Shown: positions 26,797-37,289 of the stretch, in pieces | How the letters are laid out: each line of letters begins with the position of its first letter | Numbering within the stretch: position 1 is the stretch's first letter | Assembly: GCA_963760935.1 (NCBI GenBank) | Contig: CAVXFB010000006.1 | Coordinates: 248,001 to 312,000, forward strand | Direction: 5' to 3' | Source: CAVXFB01 sp963760935 | GTDB taxonomy: Bacteria; Planctomycetota; Planctomycetia; Pirellulales; Thermoguttaceae | DNA: 64,000 nucleotides | Position numbers and translations under genes: made by a program | Notes under the pieces: generated by a model | The model's database searches: none | Told to the model about the DNA's origin: nothing | Seen by the model: only the letters and a program-made list of their open reading frames with translations

Positions 26797-28949
26797 ATGC
26801 CGCCACCAACGACTCCCGATCGTACTGCGGAAAAGGTGGATCCACATCGGTGCATGCGGCTCGACGCCGTCTTCAACCCCAAGAGCGTTGCCGTCTTAGG
26901 CGTAACGCCCACGCCAGACACCGTCCCTTACGACATCTTTCACAATATTCTGACCAGCGGATACCAGGGGACCGTGTATCCGGTGGCGCCGGGCAAGCGA
27001 AACATCTGTGCCGTAAAAGCGTATCGGTATGTGCTGGATATCGAGGAGGAGGTGGATCAGGCGGTAATCGTCTTTCCGGCCAGCGTGGTCGATCGGGCGT
27101 TGGAGCAGTGCGGCAAGAAAGGAGTCAAGGCGGCGATCGTGATTTCTGCCGGCTTTCGCGAAGTCGGTCCAAAGGGGATTGCGCGAAGAACGGCTGAAGG
27201 ACATCTGCCGTGCGTACGACATTGCCCTGATCGGCCCCAACTGTCTAGGCGTGATCAATACCGACAGCCAAGTGCGGTTGAACGCCTCGTTCGCGCAAAA
27301 TGCCGGCCGCCGGCCGCATCGCCTTTCTGAGCCAATCCGGCGCCTTGTGTACGGCCGTGCTCGATTACGCCCGCGAGAAGCAGATCGGTTTCTCAAAGTT
27401 TGTTAGCTTCGGCAACAAGGCGGGCGTCACGGAGGTCGAGCTCTTCAACTATCTGCATAGCGATCCGCAGACCGACGTCATCCTGCTGTACTTGGAGGAA
27501 CTGCGCGATGGGCGAGGCCTGATCGAGGCAGCCCGACGCGTCACGCGCGGCGACCATGCCAAACCGATCCTGGCGATCAAGTCGGGACGCACGCCGCAAG
27601 GCGCCGACGCTGCCGTGAGCCACACGGGTTCGCTGGCGGGCGAGGACGCCGTCTGCGACGCCGTGTTTCGCGAGGCGGGCATCATCCGCGTCAATAGCAT
27701 CGAAGAAATGTTCAATGCGGCCGTCTACTATGCGTATCAACCGCTGCCGGCCGGCAATCGACTGGCGATTGTCACCAATGCCGGCGGGCCGGGCGTCATG
27801 GCCACCGATGCCGCAGTCCGTAGCGGGCTATCAGTCCCACGGCTGACCAGCGAGACGATGGGGAAAATGCGCGCTGCCTTGCCGGCCACAGCCAATCTCA
27901 AGAACCCGGTCGACGTGATCGGCGACGCAAGGGTCGACCGCTACACCGCCGCATTGAAGGCCGTGACCGATGATCCGAACATCGATCAAACGTTGGTGAT
28001 CCTCACGCCGCAGTCGATGACCGATATCGAGGCGATCGCCCGGGGCATCGCCAAGTTCCACGAGACGGCCAAGAAGCCGATCGCTTGTTCGTTCATGGGC
28101 GCGGCCGATGTGGCCCCAGGCATTCGGCTGCTACAGAACGCGCATATTCCCCACTACATTTTGCCGGAATGGGCCTGCGACGCCATGGCCTACGTGCAGC
28201 AGGTGCGGCTATGGCGGCAGCAGCCGGTGGTTGCGTTCCAGCCGTTGGCTGTTGATCGAGTGGCCGCGGCAAAGATCCTCGACGCAAGCGAGCGCGGCTA
28301 CTTGGACGAGGACCGGGCCTTGGCCGTGCTCGAAGCCTACGGCATGCCGGTTCCAAAGCACAAGCTCTGTCGGACGCCCGACGAGGCAGCCGCCTTCGCC
28401 GAGATGATCGGCTATCCGGTCGTGTTGCGAGTCGTTAGTCCGCAGATCATCCATAAGTTCGAGGTACAAGGCATCGCCTTGAATCTCGCCGATGCCGAGG
28501 CCGTTCGTCGCGCCTTTGACAAGATACAGCGACACGTGGCCGAGGTGGTGCCGGATGCGGACATTCGCGGCATGTTGGTCCGGCGCATGATTCCGTCGGG
28601 CTACGAATTGATCCTGGGAGCAAAACGCGATCCGGCCTTCGGCGCCACGTTGATGTTCGGTTTGGGCGGCATCTATGTTGAATTGTTTGGCGACGTCACG
28701 TTCGGCCTGGCGCCGATGGACATAGCCACGGCCGGACGTATGATGCGTCAGGTCAAGGCCTACAAGCTGCTCGAAGGCGCCCGCGGCGAACCCCCGGCCG
28801 ACATCCGCAGTATTGAAGAGGCGCTGGTGCGATTGGGTCAGCTCGTAGCTGACTTCGACCGCATTGTTGAGTTGGACATCAATCCGTTGATTGCCGGAGC
28901 CGGGCCAGGCGGCAGCTTCGTCGCCGACGTCCGCATCCGGCTGGCGTAA
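26797..28949 (+). CDS. ADP-forming acyl-CoA (acetate-CoA) synthetase, two frameshifts
   Basis: Interconverts acyl-CoA + ADP + phosphate and free acid + CoA + ATP. Order: CoA-binding domain (FNPKSVAVLGVTPTPDTVPYD), succinyl-CoA-ligase-like domain with LIGPNCLGVINTDS and GRIAFLSQSGALC, then the ATP-grasp domain (EAYGMPVPKHKLCRTPDEA; FGATLMFGLGGIYVELFGDV). The His in VSHTGSLAGED matches the phospho-His loop. The frame shifts at about 27178 (GPKGI to REERLKDI) and about 27297 (SFAQN to KMPAAGRIAF). Start ATG 26797 has GAAAGGGGCG upstream; 26758 is possible. About 717 aa. Confidence 0.82.
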
Positions 28950-29056
28950 TTCCATCGTATCGTGAGCGCTCGATAACAGCGCCAACCTTCCGAATTCCGG
29001 ACGGCCTATATCATTTCAAACCGTGCAAGGCATAAAAAACCATCCTGGAGCATGCT

Positions 29057-29300
29057 ATGAACCGTAACGAAGTGGAAAAGCGCGTCGTAAAAGTGGTCTG
29101 CCACGTCTTGGGCGTCGAGCCGGACATGGTCAAGCCGGAAAGCCATTTTGTGTTCGATCTTGTGCGCCGAGAGCACGCAATCCGTCGAGTTGGTGGCCGC
29201 CTTCGAGCACGAATTCGGCATGGAGATGGACGAAGACGCCGCTCTGGAGGTGCAAACCGTCGGCGCGGCGGTGGAATTCATCGCCAACAATCTGCCGTAA
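29057..29300 (+). CDS. Acyl carrier protein, frameshifted
   Basis: MNRNEVEKRVVKVVCHVLG begins a normal ACP. The frame breaks at about 29160 (TTCGATCTTGTGCGCC has one base too many) and continues as AESTQSVELVAAFEHEFGM, ending EFIANNLP at the TAA at 29298. The Ser of TQS aligns with the DSL phosphopantetheine Ser. 80 aa after correction, standard size. Good ribosome site (CTGGAG, 29044-29049) for ATG 29057. Lies 50 bases before nagB. The frameshift is probably a sequencing error. Confidence 0.78.
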
Positions 29301-29350
29301 GCAGTCCAAATACCGCCATAAACACCCCGTGTTGCATAGGAGATACGCTC

Positions 29351-30127
29351 GTGGAAATCATCATCAAAGACTCTGTCGAGGAAATGAGCAAGACGGCCGC
29401 CCGCGTCGTTGCCCGGACGATTAACGCCAAGCCGAACGCCGTGCTCGGACTGGCCACCGGTTCCACGCCGCTGGGGCTCTACAAAGAACTCGTTCGCATG
29501 CACAAGGAAGAGGGTCTCGACTTCTCGCAAGTGACAACCTTCAACCTCGACGAGTACGTGGGCCTGCCGCAGGACCATCCGCAAAGCTACCACTACTTCA
29601 TGCACGAGAACCTGTTTCGGCAACTCAACATTCCGAAGCAGAACATTCACATCCCCTCGGGCACCACCGACAACTACGCCGCGTTCTGCGCGTGGTATGA
29701 GAGGCGGATGTCCGAGTGCGGCGGCATCGATCTGCAAATTCTCGGCATCGGCTCCGACGGACACATCGCCTTCAACGAACCGTCGAGCTCGTTGGGCTCG
29801 CGGACGCGCATCAAGACGCTTGCCCGGCAAACGATCGAGGACAACGCCCGCTTCTTCGACACGCTTGATCAGGTGCCGATCTATGCGATTACGATGGGCG
29901 TAGGCACGATTCTCGAAGCCCAAAAAATCATCCTCTTGGCCAACGGCAAGAAGAAGGCCGAGGCCGTGGCCGCCGCCATCGAGGGCCCGGTTACGAGTAT
30001 GATCACCGCCAGCGCGCTGCAACTGCACCGCGACACGCTATTTGTCGTCGACCGCGAGGCCGCCGGTGATCTGAAGATGCTGGACTACTACGAGTGGGTT
30101 CAAGCCAAAATGGTCGATGCGCCGTAG
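29351..30127 (+). CDS. nagB: Glucosamine-6-phosphate deaminase
   Basis: Converts glucosamine-6-phosphate to fructose-6-phosphate and ammonia in amino-sugar breakdown. Family motifs are intact: LGLATGSTPLGLYKEL, FNLDEYVGLP (catalytic Asp), ILGIGSDGHIAFNEP (His) and TMGVGTI. 258 aa, normal length. The GTG start at 29351 is preceded by AGGAGA with seven to eight bases of spacing; the frame happens to run on from the broken ACP but is a separate gene. The neighbouring GlmU-like nucleotidyltransferase suggests an amino-sugar/cell-wall theme. Confidence 0.93.
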   Translation: MEIIIKDSVEEMSKTAARVVARTINAKPNAVLGLATGSTPLGLYKELVRMHKEEGLDFSQVTTFNLDEYVGLPQDHPQSYHYFMHENLFRQLNIPKQNIHIPSGTTDNYAAFCAWYERRMSECGGIDLQILGIGSDGHIAFNEPSSSLGSRTRIKTLARQTIEDNARFFDTLDQVPIYAITMGVGTILEAQKIILLANGKKKAEAVAAAIEGPVTSMITASALQLHRDTLFVVDREAAGDLKMLDYYEWVQAKMVDAP

Positions 30128-30268
30128 GAGCGTGATTGTCAAATGTCGACTTCCGCAAGAATGACGAAAGGTGGCTGCGGCGAGGTAGGAGTGCCGCGGC
30201 TTGTGTCTTCGGCAATCGGCATGTATTTCGCCCCTAGAGGTCAACTTAACGCCGAAAGGAACCGCTCC

Positions 30269-31552
30269 ATGCGTTTGATACTCTTGGATTGCTTCACGCC
30301 GAATCGCGGCAATTTCTATCCGCTAGCGCTCAGCCGACCGATCTTCGAGCTGCGCTGCGGCATGACGACCTTGGCGGAGAAGATGATTGCCAAGCTTGGC
30401 GCCACCGACGTGGCCTGCATTGTTCCGCCCTATATGGCCGACCTATACCGGACGAAAACCAATCGTCTGGTCAACGATTTGGCAAGCCTTCAAGGTGACG
30501 ACCTGCTGCTGGTCAATGGTCGGGTGAAGGCGGCCGATTTTGCGACCGCTCCAACGGGCGCGAGCGAAATTGCGGTCGACGCAAGCGGCGAAGTGCTGTA
30601 CGCCCGAATTGCCCGGGGTGACCTGGGGAAACTGAAGTCGGCCTCCGTCGATGCGTTTATCGAGTCGGCCAAGGCGTCGCTGCCGACCGCTCGTCAACTG
30701 CCGGCCACCTGGAACTACACTTGGGACCTCGTGCTGGCCAATCCGGCCCAACTGTCGGTCGACTTTGCCGCCGCCGGGCGCAGCGGCATCGAGGGCGCGG
30801 TCGAGGAGCCCAATGCCATTCGCGGCAGCAAGAAGGACGTCTACGTCGCATCGGGCGCCGTGGTGCATCCCATGGTCGTGATCGACGCCGAACACGGGCC
30901 AGTTTATCTTGACGAAGGCGTCGAGGTACACCCTTTCACCCGCATTGAAGGCCCATGCTACGTCGGCAAGGAGTCGATCCTCCTGGGCACGAAATGTCGC
31001 GAGGGCAACTCGATCGGCCCGATGTGTCGCGTTGGCGGCGAAGTTGAGGAGTCGATCATCCAAGGCCACTCGAACAAATATCACGACGGCTTCCTCGGCC
31101 ACGCCTACGTAGGCGAGTGGGTGAATCTTGGCGCGCTGACGACCAACAGCGACTTGAAGAACGATTACTCCAGCGTGAGCGTCGTTCTCGACGGCCGCAC
31201 GCCCATCAGCACCGGCTCGACCAAGGTTGGCTCGTTGATCGGCGACCATACAAAGACGTCGATCGGCACGCTGCTGAATACGGGCGCGTACGTCGGTGCG
31301 ATGGCAATGATCGCCACCACCGGCAAGCTGATGCCCAAGTTTATTCCCTCATTTTCCTGGTTTGTCGAAGGCGCCGTGACCAAGGGCTTTGGCAAGAAGA
31401 AGCTGTACGAGACGGCCAAGGTGGCGATGAGCCGCCGCAAGTGCACCTGGACCGCCGCAGACGAGGCTCTGTGGGACACCGTGTTTCAGATGACCGCCCC
31501 CGTGCGCGATGAAGCGATCCGCAAGGGCCGCAGGCACCTTGCCGGCGGGTAA
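30269..31552 (+). CDS. GlmU-like sugar-nucleotidyltransferase family protein
   Basis: N-terminal nucleotidyltransferase-like domain with the planctomycete/Bacteroidetes form of the start (LILLDCFTPNRGNFYPLALSRPIFELRCG). The C-terminal half is a left-handed beta-helix of hexapeptide repeats, visible from VASGAVVHPMVVIDAE through GPCYVGKESILLGTKC and GHAYVGEWVNLGALTTNSDLKNDY. 427 aa. ATG 30269 has AAAGGA upstream at 30255-30260. Predicted to act on hexosamine- or sugar-1-phosphates; the GxG loop typical of true GlmU is not obvious, so the exact reaction is uncertain. Confidence 0.75.
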   Translation: MRLILLDCFTPNRGNFYPLALSRPIFELRCGMTTLAEKMIAKLGATDVACIVPPYMADLYRTKTNRLVNDLASLQGDDLLLVNGRVKAADFATAPTGASEIAVDASGEVLYARIARGDLGKLKSASVDAFIESAKASLPTARQLPATWNYTWDLVLANPAQLSVDFAAAGRSGIEGAVEEPNAIRGSKKDVYVASGAVVHPMVVIDAEHGPVYLDEGVEVHPFTRIEGPCYVGKESILLGTKCREGNSIGPMCRVGGEVEESIIQGHSNKYHDGFLGHAYVGEWVNLGALTTNSDLKNDYSSVSVVLDGRTPISTGSTKVGSLIGDHTKTSIGTLLNTGAYVGAMAMIATTGKLMPKFIPSFSWFVEGAVTKGFGKKKLYETAKVAMSRRKCTWTAADEALWDTVFQMTAPVRDEAIRKGRRHLAGG

Positions 31553-31646
31553 CAGGGAACAGAGGAATCGGAAAAACGTCTAGCGGCCATCGGTACGGTG
31601 GTCGCGGGTGCTTGTTGCCGCATTCGGCTGTCGGTATCCTGAGGGC

Positions 31647-33610
31647 ATGCCCCGCTCTGAACTTGCATACCTCGAATTGCTGGCCGAGATCGACACACTC
31701 GTCGAACGGCTCAACCGTTGGGCCGACAGTGCGCCCGACTGGCAGCCGGCCGACAAATGCCGGGCGTTGGTGCATCGGCTGACCGAGCGTGCGGCTTCGC
31801 TGCGGGTGCGGCTCGATGCGCCGCTGGTTGTGGCCACCCTCGGCGGCACCGGCACGGGCAAGAGCGCGTTGATCAACGCACTCTTAGGGGCCGAAGTGGT
31901 CGAGACCGGCCGCTCGCGGCCCACTACCACGCGACCGACGCTGATCTCGCGGCCCGGCCTGACGCCCGAGATGCTCGGCATCGAGCGATCGAGCGTGCAG
32001 TGGATCGATCGCGACCTGCCGGCGCTGCGTGACCTGGTGCTGATCGATTGTCCCGACCCGGATACGACCGAAGAAGACGGGCAGCGCGATAGGGAGTTGG
32101 AAGCGGAAAAGGGGGACAGTCCCCATTCTGCGCATAGCACCCTCCGGGCCGATTCGGCAAATGGGGGCTGTCCCCTTTTTCCACGCACCCCCCCCGAGCA
32201 ACCTGGCCCGACTCCGTGCCATCCTGCCGAAATGTGACGTGCTGTTGGTCACGGCCACGCAGCAGAAATATCGCAGCGCTCGCGTGACGGAGGAGTTGGC
32301 CGCCGCGGCCCACGGCGCCCGCGTGGTCTTCGTCGAGACGCACGCCGACACCGACGACGATATCCGCGAGGATTGGCGAGCAGTGCTGCAGGAAAAAGGG
32401 GATGACGCCCATTCGTGCGAAGCATTCTCGGGTCCAATCCACATATTTCGCGTCGACTCGCTCCGAGCGCTGGCCGACGCGCAGGGTGCGATTCAACCGC
32501 ATGGCGAGTTCGCTGAACTGCTCGACCTGCTCACGCGGCAAATGGCCGGGGCAGCCGGCAACCGCATTCGCCGCGCCAATTTCCTGGAACTGACGACCGA
32601 GACGCTCGATGCCTGTTGTGCCCGCATCGACGAGGCGTTGCCGCGCGTCGAGCAACTGCGCACTGCCATCGACGAACAACGGGCGTTGCTTTCCCAGCAG
32701 ATCGTCGGCGAAATGCAGGCCGAACTATTGGCCCATCGGCGGCAATGGGAGAACCGCTTGCTGGCACAGACCGCGTCGCGCTGGGGTTTCAGCCCATTTG
32801 CGCTGAGTTCTGCGCACGTACCAAGGAATCGGCGGACTGTTATCCGGAGCGCTGCTCTATCGCGCCCGCACGCCGGCGCAGATGGCCCTCTGGGGCGCGA
32901 TGGAAGGTGTGCGGACATGGCGCAAGCATCGGCAGAGCCGGCAAACCGGCGTCGGCCAGTCGACGGCCGGGGGCTTCGACACGGCTGAGTTGCGCAAAGC
33001 CGCGATCATTGTCGAGGGCTACGCGAACGAAGCAGGGTTTGGCGCCCGGCGGGGCGGACATTCTTCTCTACCGTCGCGACCGGCAGACAGGCATGGCTCC
33101 GCCACCTCGTATGATGAGTTTTCCGCCGAGGCCGACATGGCATCCGCCGGCTTTGTCGGCCGGGTTGCGACCGACCTGGAATCGCTTGTCGCCCGGTTGG
33201 CACAGCGTCATACGGGCTGGTTCACCCGCATCCGCTATGAATTGCTGCTGCTGGTGATGCTCGGGCTGCTCTTGTATCGCCTCGGGAAGAATTTTTTCTA
33301 CGATTCGTGGTGGGCGACTCCCGCAGCGCCCGTGTATGGGCTGGAGTTCTACCTCTCGGCTGCGTTTTGGCTGCTTTTGTGGTGCATGCTGTTGCTGTGG
33401 GCGTTTTCGCGCCGTCTGCGCCGCGGACTGCGCGGCGAGATCACACGGATGGCCGCAGGCTGGCAAGACGGCACGCCCGCCGCCGGCATCTTCGCGCATC
33501 TGGAAAACCAGTGCCGCGGCGCCGAGCAATTCCGCCAAGAGCTCGATACGCTTTGCCGTGAAGTCGCCGGGCTGCAACGCCAATTGGCTGAAAGTGCAGC
33601 GCGTGCCTGA
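31647..33610 (+). CDS. Membrane GTPase 2 with two palindromic insertions and two frameshifts
   Basis: P-loop GTPase: G1 LGGTGTGKSALINALLG, switch RPTTTRPT, G3 IDCPDPDTTEEDG. Intact reading resumes with NLARLRAILPKCDVLLVTATQQKYRS and VFVETHADTDDD, then a coiled-coil-like stretch. The C-terminus has two membrane helices (LLLLVMLGLLLYRLG and YLSAAFWLLLWCMLLLWAF). The palindromic element at 32105-32182 splits the GTPase fold right after G3, and the frame shifts by one base within it or at the C-run 32188-32195. A decayed second copy is read at about 32391-32440. A further shift at about 32815 restores TYQGIGGLLSGALLYRARTP. May be inactive, or repairable if the indels are errors. Confidence 0.65.
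32105..32182 (+). repeat. Intragenic palindromic element, copy B
   Basis: Arms GGAAAAGGGGGACAGTCCCC and its near-complement ATGGGGGCTGTCCCC... with a loop close to that of copy A (AGCACCCTCCGGGCC). Loop one base longer than in copy A. Same orientation relative to the host gene as copies A and C. Confidence 0.85.
32391..32440 (+). repeat. Intragenic palindromic element, decayed copy D
   Basis: GGAAAAAGGGGATGACGCCC then ATTCGTGCGAAGCATTCTCGG follows the left arm and loop of the family with several substitutions; the right arm is lost. It is read in frame as EKGDDAHSCEAFSGP, the same peptide frame as the other copies. Confidence 0.65.
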
Positions 33611-33678
33611 GCAGGTTGCCTGACACGCACCACCGTTGCTGTTATTCACGCACCATAAGGTCTGGCTAGCCGATTGCA

Positions 33679-35615
33679 CTACTTCACATCTACTCCGTAC
33701 GGCATCCACAAGAGAATCCGTGCGGAGAGCAACTGGCGGAGTACCACGGTCTGCCGCAGAAGCTGAAGACCTTCGGGCAGCAGCGACTCCAGATCGGTCG
33801 TTGCCGAGGGATCGCCGAAGAGTTGCTCGAAGAAAGTCTTCTGCTCGGGCAACATCAACAGTTCCACGTCGGCGTCCGCCTTCAAGCCGGCGGCCACCTT
33901 TGCGGCCGCGATGGCGTCGTGCAGCGTTCCGAGTTCATCGATCAGGCCGATCTTCTTTGCCATCCGGCCGGTGTAAACGCGACCTTGGGCGAGCTCTTGC
34001 AGCTTGTCGTAGGGCATCTTGCGACCTTGGGCCGCTTTGCTGACGAACTGGTGATAGGTTTCCTGCAACAGTTCGGTCCATGCCTTTCGCTCCTCCGGCG
34101 TGAAGGGTTGCGCCGACGAGAGCGTGCCGCTATTGGCCCCGCGGCTAATGACTTCGGTTGTCAGGCCCAGTTTGTCGTACAGTCCGCGTGTCACCAGTTT
34201 GCCGCCGATCACGCCGATTGAGCCCGTCAAGGTGCCCGGGGCGGCGACGATCTTCTTCGCTCCCATGGCGATATAGTAACCACCGCTGCCGGCCACGTCG
34301 CTCATGCTGGCGATGATCGGCTTGTGGATGCGGACGGTCTCGCGCCAGATCAGGTCGCTGGCTGTGGCCGATCCGCCGGGGCTGTCGATCCGCAGCACGA
34401 TGCCGGCCACCTTGGCGTCGTCGGCCGCTCGGCGCAACGCGCTGATGATCGTGGTCGAGCCCATCACCGAATCGCTGAACATGCTGCCGGTGCCCTTGCC
34501 TTCGACGATCGGGCCGCTGGCGTATACCACGGCGATCTTCTGCTTCGTGCTGGATGCTTCCGACGGCTTTCCGCCCATCATCAACTCCAGCATCTTCATC
34601 ATGCCGCCGATGCCGGAGAAATTGGTGTCGATGCGTTTTTTCTTGTAGTTCGTTTGAACGTCCAGGTCTTTGGCCTTGAGCGCAGACTTGATCGCGTCCT
34701 GAAGCTGGTCGGAGTAAAGCACTTCATCGATGAGTCGGCCCTTCTTGGCGGCTGCCGCCGTGAAGAGGCCCTGATCCAGAAGCGTCTTCACCTGGTAGTC
34801 CTTGAGCTTTCGATCCGCGGCGATGGTGTCGACCATGTCTTCGTAGGTGTCGTCAACCAACGCGTCGAGACTCTCGCGGAACGGCTTGCTCATTTCGGTG
34901 CGCGTCAGCGGCTCGGCGGCGCCCTTGTACTTGCCCATTTGCAGGGCGTCGAATTGCAGCCCGATCTTGTCGAGCAGGCCTTTGACGAATGTGACCTCGG
35001 CCCGCACGCCCGGCACGATGAGCATGCCCGACGGCGGCATGACGATCTTGTCGCAAGCGCCGGCCAGAAGGTATTGCGGCCCGTCGGCGGTAGTAAGTTC
35101 GGCATATACCGGCTTATTGGCTTTGCGAAGCCGCGCGATCGCCCCGCGCAACTCCCAAATCTTGGCGCGGCCGATGGCGAGGTCTTCGATCTTCAACCAG
35201 ACCGCGCCGACACTCTTGTCGCTGGCCGCCGAGTCCAATCGCTCGACCAGCGCCGCCAACGATGGTTTTAGTTCGCCGAACAATCCCGGCGCAGGGCGCC
35301 TTCGGGATACTCACCCTTGATGGTCAATTGCACGACGACCGGCTTCTCGATCTTCTTTTCAGTCTTCTTGTCGGCCAGCTTGGCCGGTTGCTGGACGGTT
35401 TGCTTGGCGGGCGAGGCGTCTTCTTTGGTTGTCTCCTTCTTTTGATCCTCCTTGGCCTTCTCGTCGCTAGCAGGGCGACGGTGGCGAGCCTTGTGGAGTT
35501 CGGGGGCCGCGGCGGGCGCCTTTTGCGGCGTCGTGGAGTCGGTTGCGGCCTGCGTCAGCGAGGTGGAGAAGCAGACGAGCGAAACCACGAAACAGGAGAG
35601 CAACAATCGCCGCAT
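33679..35615 (-). CDS. sppA: Signal peptide peptidase SppA, 67K type, one frameshift
   Basis: Membrane- or periplasm-located serine/lysine peptidase that degrades signal peptides. Signal sequence MRRLLLSCFVVSLVCFSTS from ATG 35615, with AAGGAG seven bases upstream. A charged KEDQKKETTKEDASPAKQ linker comes before the first S49 domain. The catalytic Lys is expected in QMGKYKGAAEPLTR (N-domain) and the Ser in DVAGSGGYYIAMGA (C-domain), both present. The frame breaks at about 35278 (ALRRDCSAN-stop versus GLFGELKPSL); one missing base restores it. About 645 aa. Convergent with GTPase 2. Confidence 0.85.
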
Positions 35616-35907
35616 GGCCGAACTCCTTCAGAGGTGGGGGACCGTAGATCAAGCCTTATAGTCAGTATAGCTTGCCATATGCCCAAAAAGTAGGGCCCCG
35701 ACCGATGGTCGTTAAGCTGATCGCAACGAAGCAGTTTGTCTTCCCACGTGGGGGGCACGATTGGTCACGGCCCATAGGCCTGACCGAACCGCGGGAGCGA
35801 AGTTTTTTCCGCCCGGCCAATATCTCTCTGGACGTTCGCCGAGCGACATGGCAGAATTATTGCCCGATACATTGCGAAATCAAGAATTTGCAGATTGAGG
35901 CGCGCCG

Positions 35908-37020
35908 ATGTCGACGACGATCTTCTTTGAAGGAAGCGCGACCCGCACTTGGGGCGGCAGCCCCGTTACCCGTTGCAGCGACGAGCTGCTCGGTCGCTAC
36001 CAACAAATCCTCGACGAGCAACGGCTCAATTGGACCGAGCACCATCGTCTGATCCGGCTGCTGGGCTCCGGGGGCCAGGGCGTGGTCTATCTTAGCCAGC
36101 GTCGCGGGACCGATAGTTTCACGCTCCCGGTAGCCCTGAAAATCTTCTCGCCCGAACGCTACGAGGACGAGCGCTCCTACGACGAGGCCATGGCGCGGAT
36201 GGCCGAAGTGGCCGCCCGAGTCGCGCAGATCCAGCAAGACAATCTATTGGACGTCCATAATTGGGTCGACCGCAGCCGCATCCGCATGATGGAGATGGAA
36301 TGGGTCGACGGCTATGATCTCGCGCTGCTGCTGACGCCCCTGATGCTCCAGCGTCTGGAGTCCCGCGTCAGTGCGAAGCGCTGGAACTATATCAACCAGG
36401 TAATCGTCACCACGGGGCCGGCGCAGCCGAGGGTCAAGCCGGGCATTGCCATGGCGATCGTCCGCGATTGTCTGGCGGCATTGGCCGCCCTGCACCGCGA
36501 AGGCATCGCGCACGGCGACCTGAAACCGTCGAACATCATGCTGAAGCGCACGGGCAATGCGAAGATCGTCGACCTCGGCTCGGCCTTCGATCTCGAAAAG
36601 GTGCCCACGCGGCGCACCTGCACACCGACCTACGCGGCGCCCGAGGTGCTCGACGGCGGTGAGACTTCGCCCCGTAGCGACCTGGCGAGCCTGGGCTACG
36701 TGCTGATCGAGATGCTCTCTGGCGCGCAGCCGTTTGCCGGCTTGGACAGCTTCCGCGACCTGCTGGAGGCGAAGCGCGTCATGCCGCAGCGGCTGCCGAA
36801 CATTTTGCCGAGCGAAGTGGCGTGCAACGAACTGTTGATGAACTTCTGCCGCGGCCTGATCGCCCCCGATCCGATGCGCCGTTTCCCAAGCGCCGAGGCT
36901 GCCGATCTGGTGAAAGAAGGGGCTGCCAGTTTCCACCGCCAACTGATCAAAGGAGACTTGGCCAGCGAATACGACAACGAGATCCGACTGTGGATGGAAG
37001 AGTTGCGAGAGTTGGACTAA
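35908..37020 (+). CDS. Hanks-type Ser/Thr protein kinase, non-RD
   Basis: Eukaryotic-like kinase with glycine loop LLGSGGQGVVY (residues 50-60) and ATP Lys in VALKIF. The catalytic loop reads HGDLKPSN with Gly where RD kinases have Arg. The metal motif reads VDLGSAFD rather than DFG, followed by YAAPEV. All catalytic Asp, Lys and Asn are kept, so activity is likely but without usual activation-loop control. 370 aa with no membrane helix or sensor domain, hence cytosolic. Standalone gene; the PP2C at 17807-19096 is a possible opposing phosphatase. Confidence 0.88.
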   Translation: MSTTIFFEGSATRTWGGSPVTRCSDELLGRYQQILDEQRLNWTEHHRLIRLLGSGGQGVVYLSQRRGTDSFTLPVALKIFSPERYEDERSYDEAMARMAEVAARVAQIQQDNLLDVHNWVDRSRIRMMEMEWVDGYDLALLLTPLMLQRLESRVSAKRWNYINQVIVTTGPAQPRVKPGIAMAIVRDCLAALAALHREGIAHGDLKPSNIMLKRTGNAKIVDLGSAFDLEKVPTRRTCTPTYAAPEVLDGGETSPRSDLASLGYVLIEMLSGAQPFAGLDSFRDLLEAKRVMPQRLPNILPSEVACNELLMNFCRGLIAPDPMRRFPSAEAADLVKEGAASFHRQLIKGDLASEYDNEIRLWMEELRELD

Positions 37021-37130
37021 GGTGGTTTGCTATCTGGATTGATAACGATCCGCAGGGCAACGGTGTGAGGCTTGTTCTGCGGCCTCGAGCTGGTCGGTCG
37101 CGGGTCATCCGATCTCTGGGCCAAAGTAGT

Positions 37131-37275
37131 GTAGTGTCTCAGACAAATGGTGATTTATGATTGGGTGCCACGGGTGGCTTGCCCACCCGTGATTGTGCAC
37201 TGCTGGACGAGCCAGCAGTGGCACCCCAGATACCTAAACTACGCGCAATAAAGCACCTCAATTCCGAGACACTAC
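37131..37275. mobile_element. MITE-like element, copy 1
   Basis: 145 bases with perfect 10-base terminal inverted repeats GTAGTGTCTC/GAGACACTAC and weaker matching further in. The centre carries GGGTGCCAC and GTGGCACCC hairpins around CTGCTGG/CCAGCAG. A second copy lies at 52785-52942. It ends 14 bases before the mutarotase ATG, so it occupies that gene's upstream region. Confidence 0.78.
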
Positions 37276-37289
37276 AGTAGGAGACGAAC

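Noticed and set aside
31647..33610. Programmed ribosomal frameshifting in GTPase 2 and similar genes
   Set aside because: Shifts occur at unrelated places in many genes without a shared slippery site and downstream structure; sequencing indels explain them more simply.
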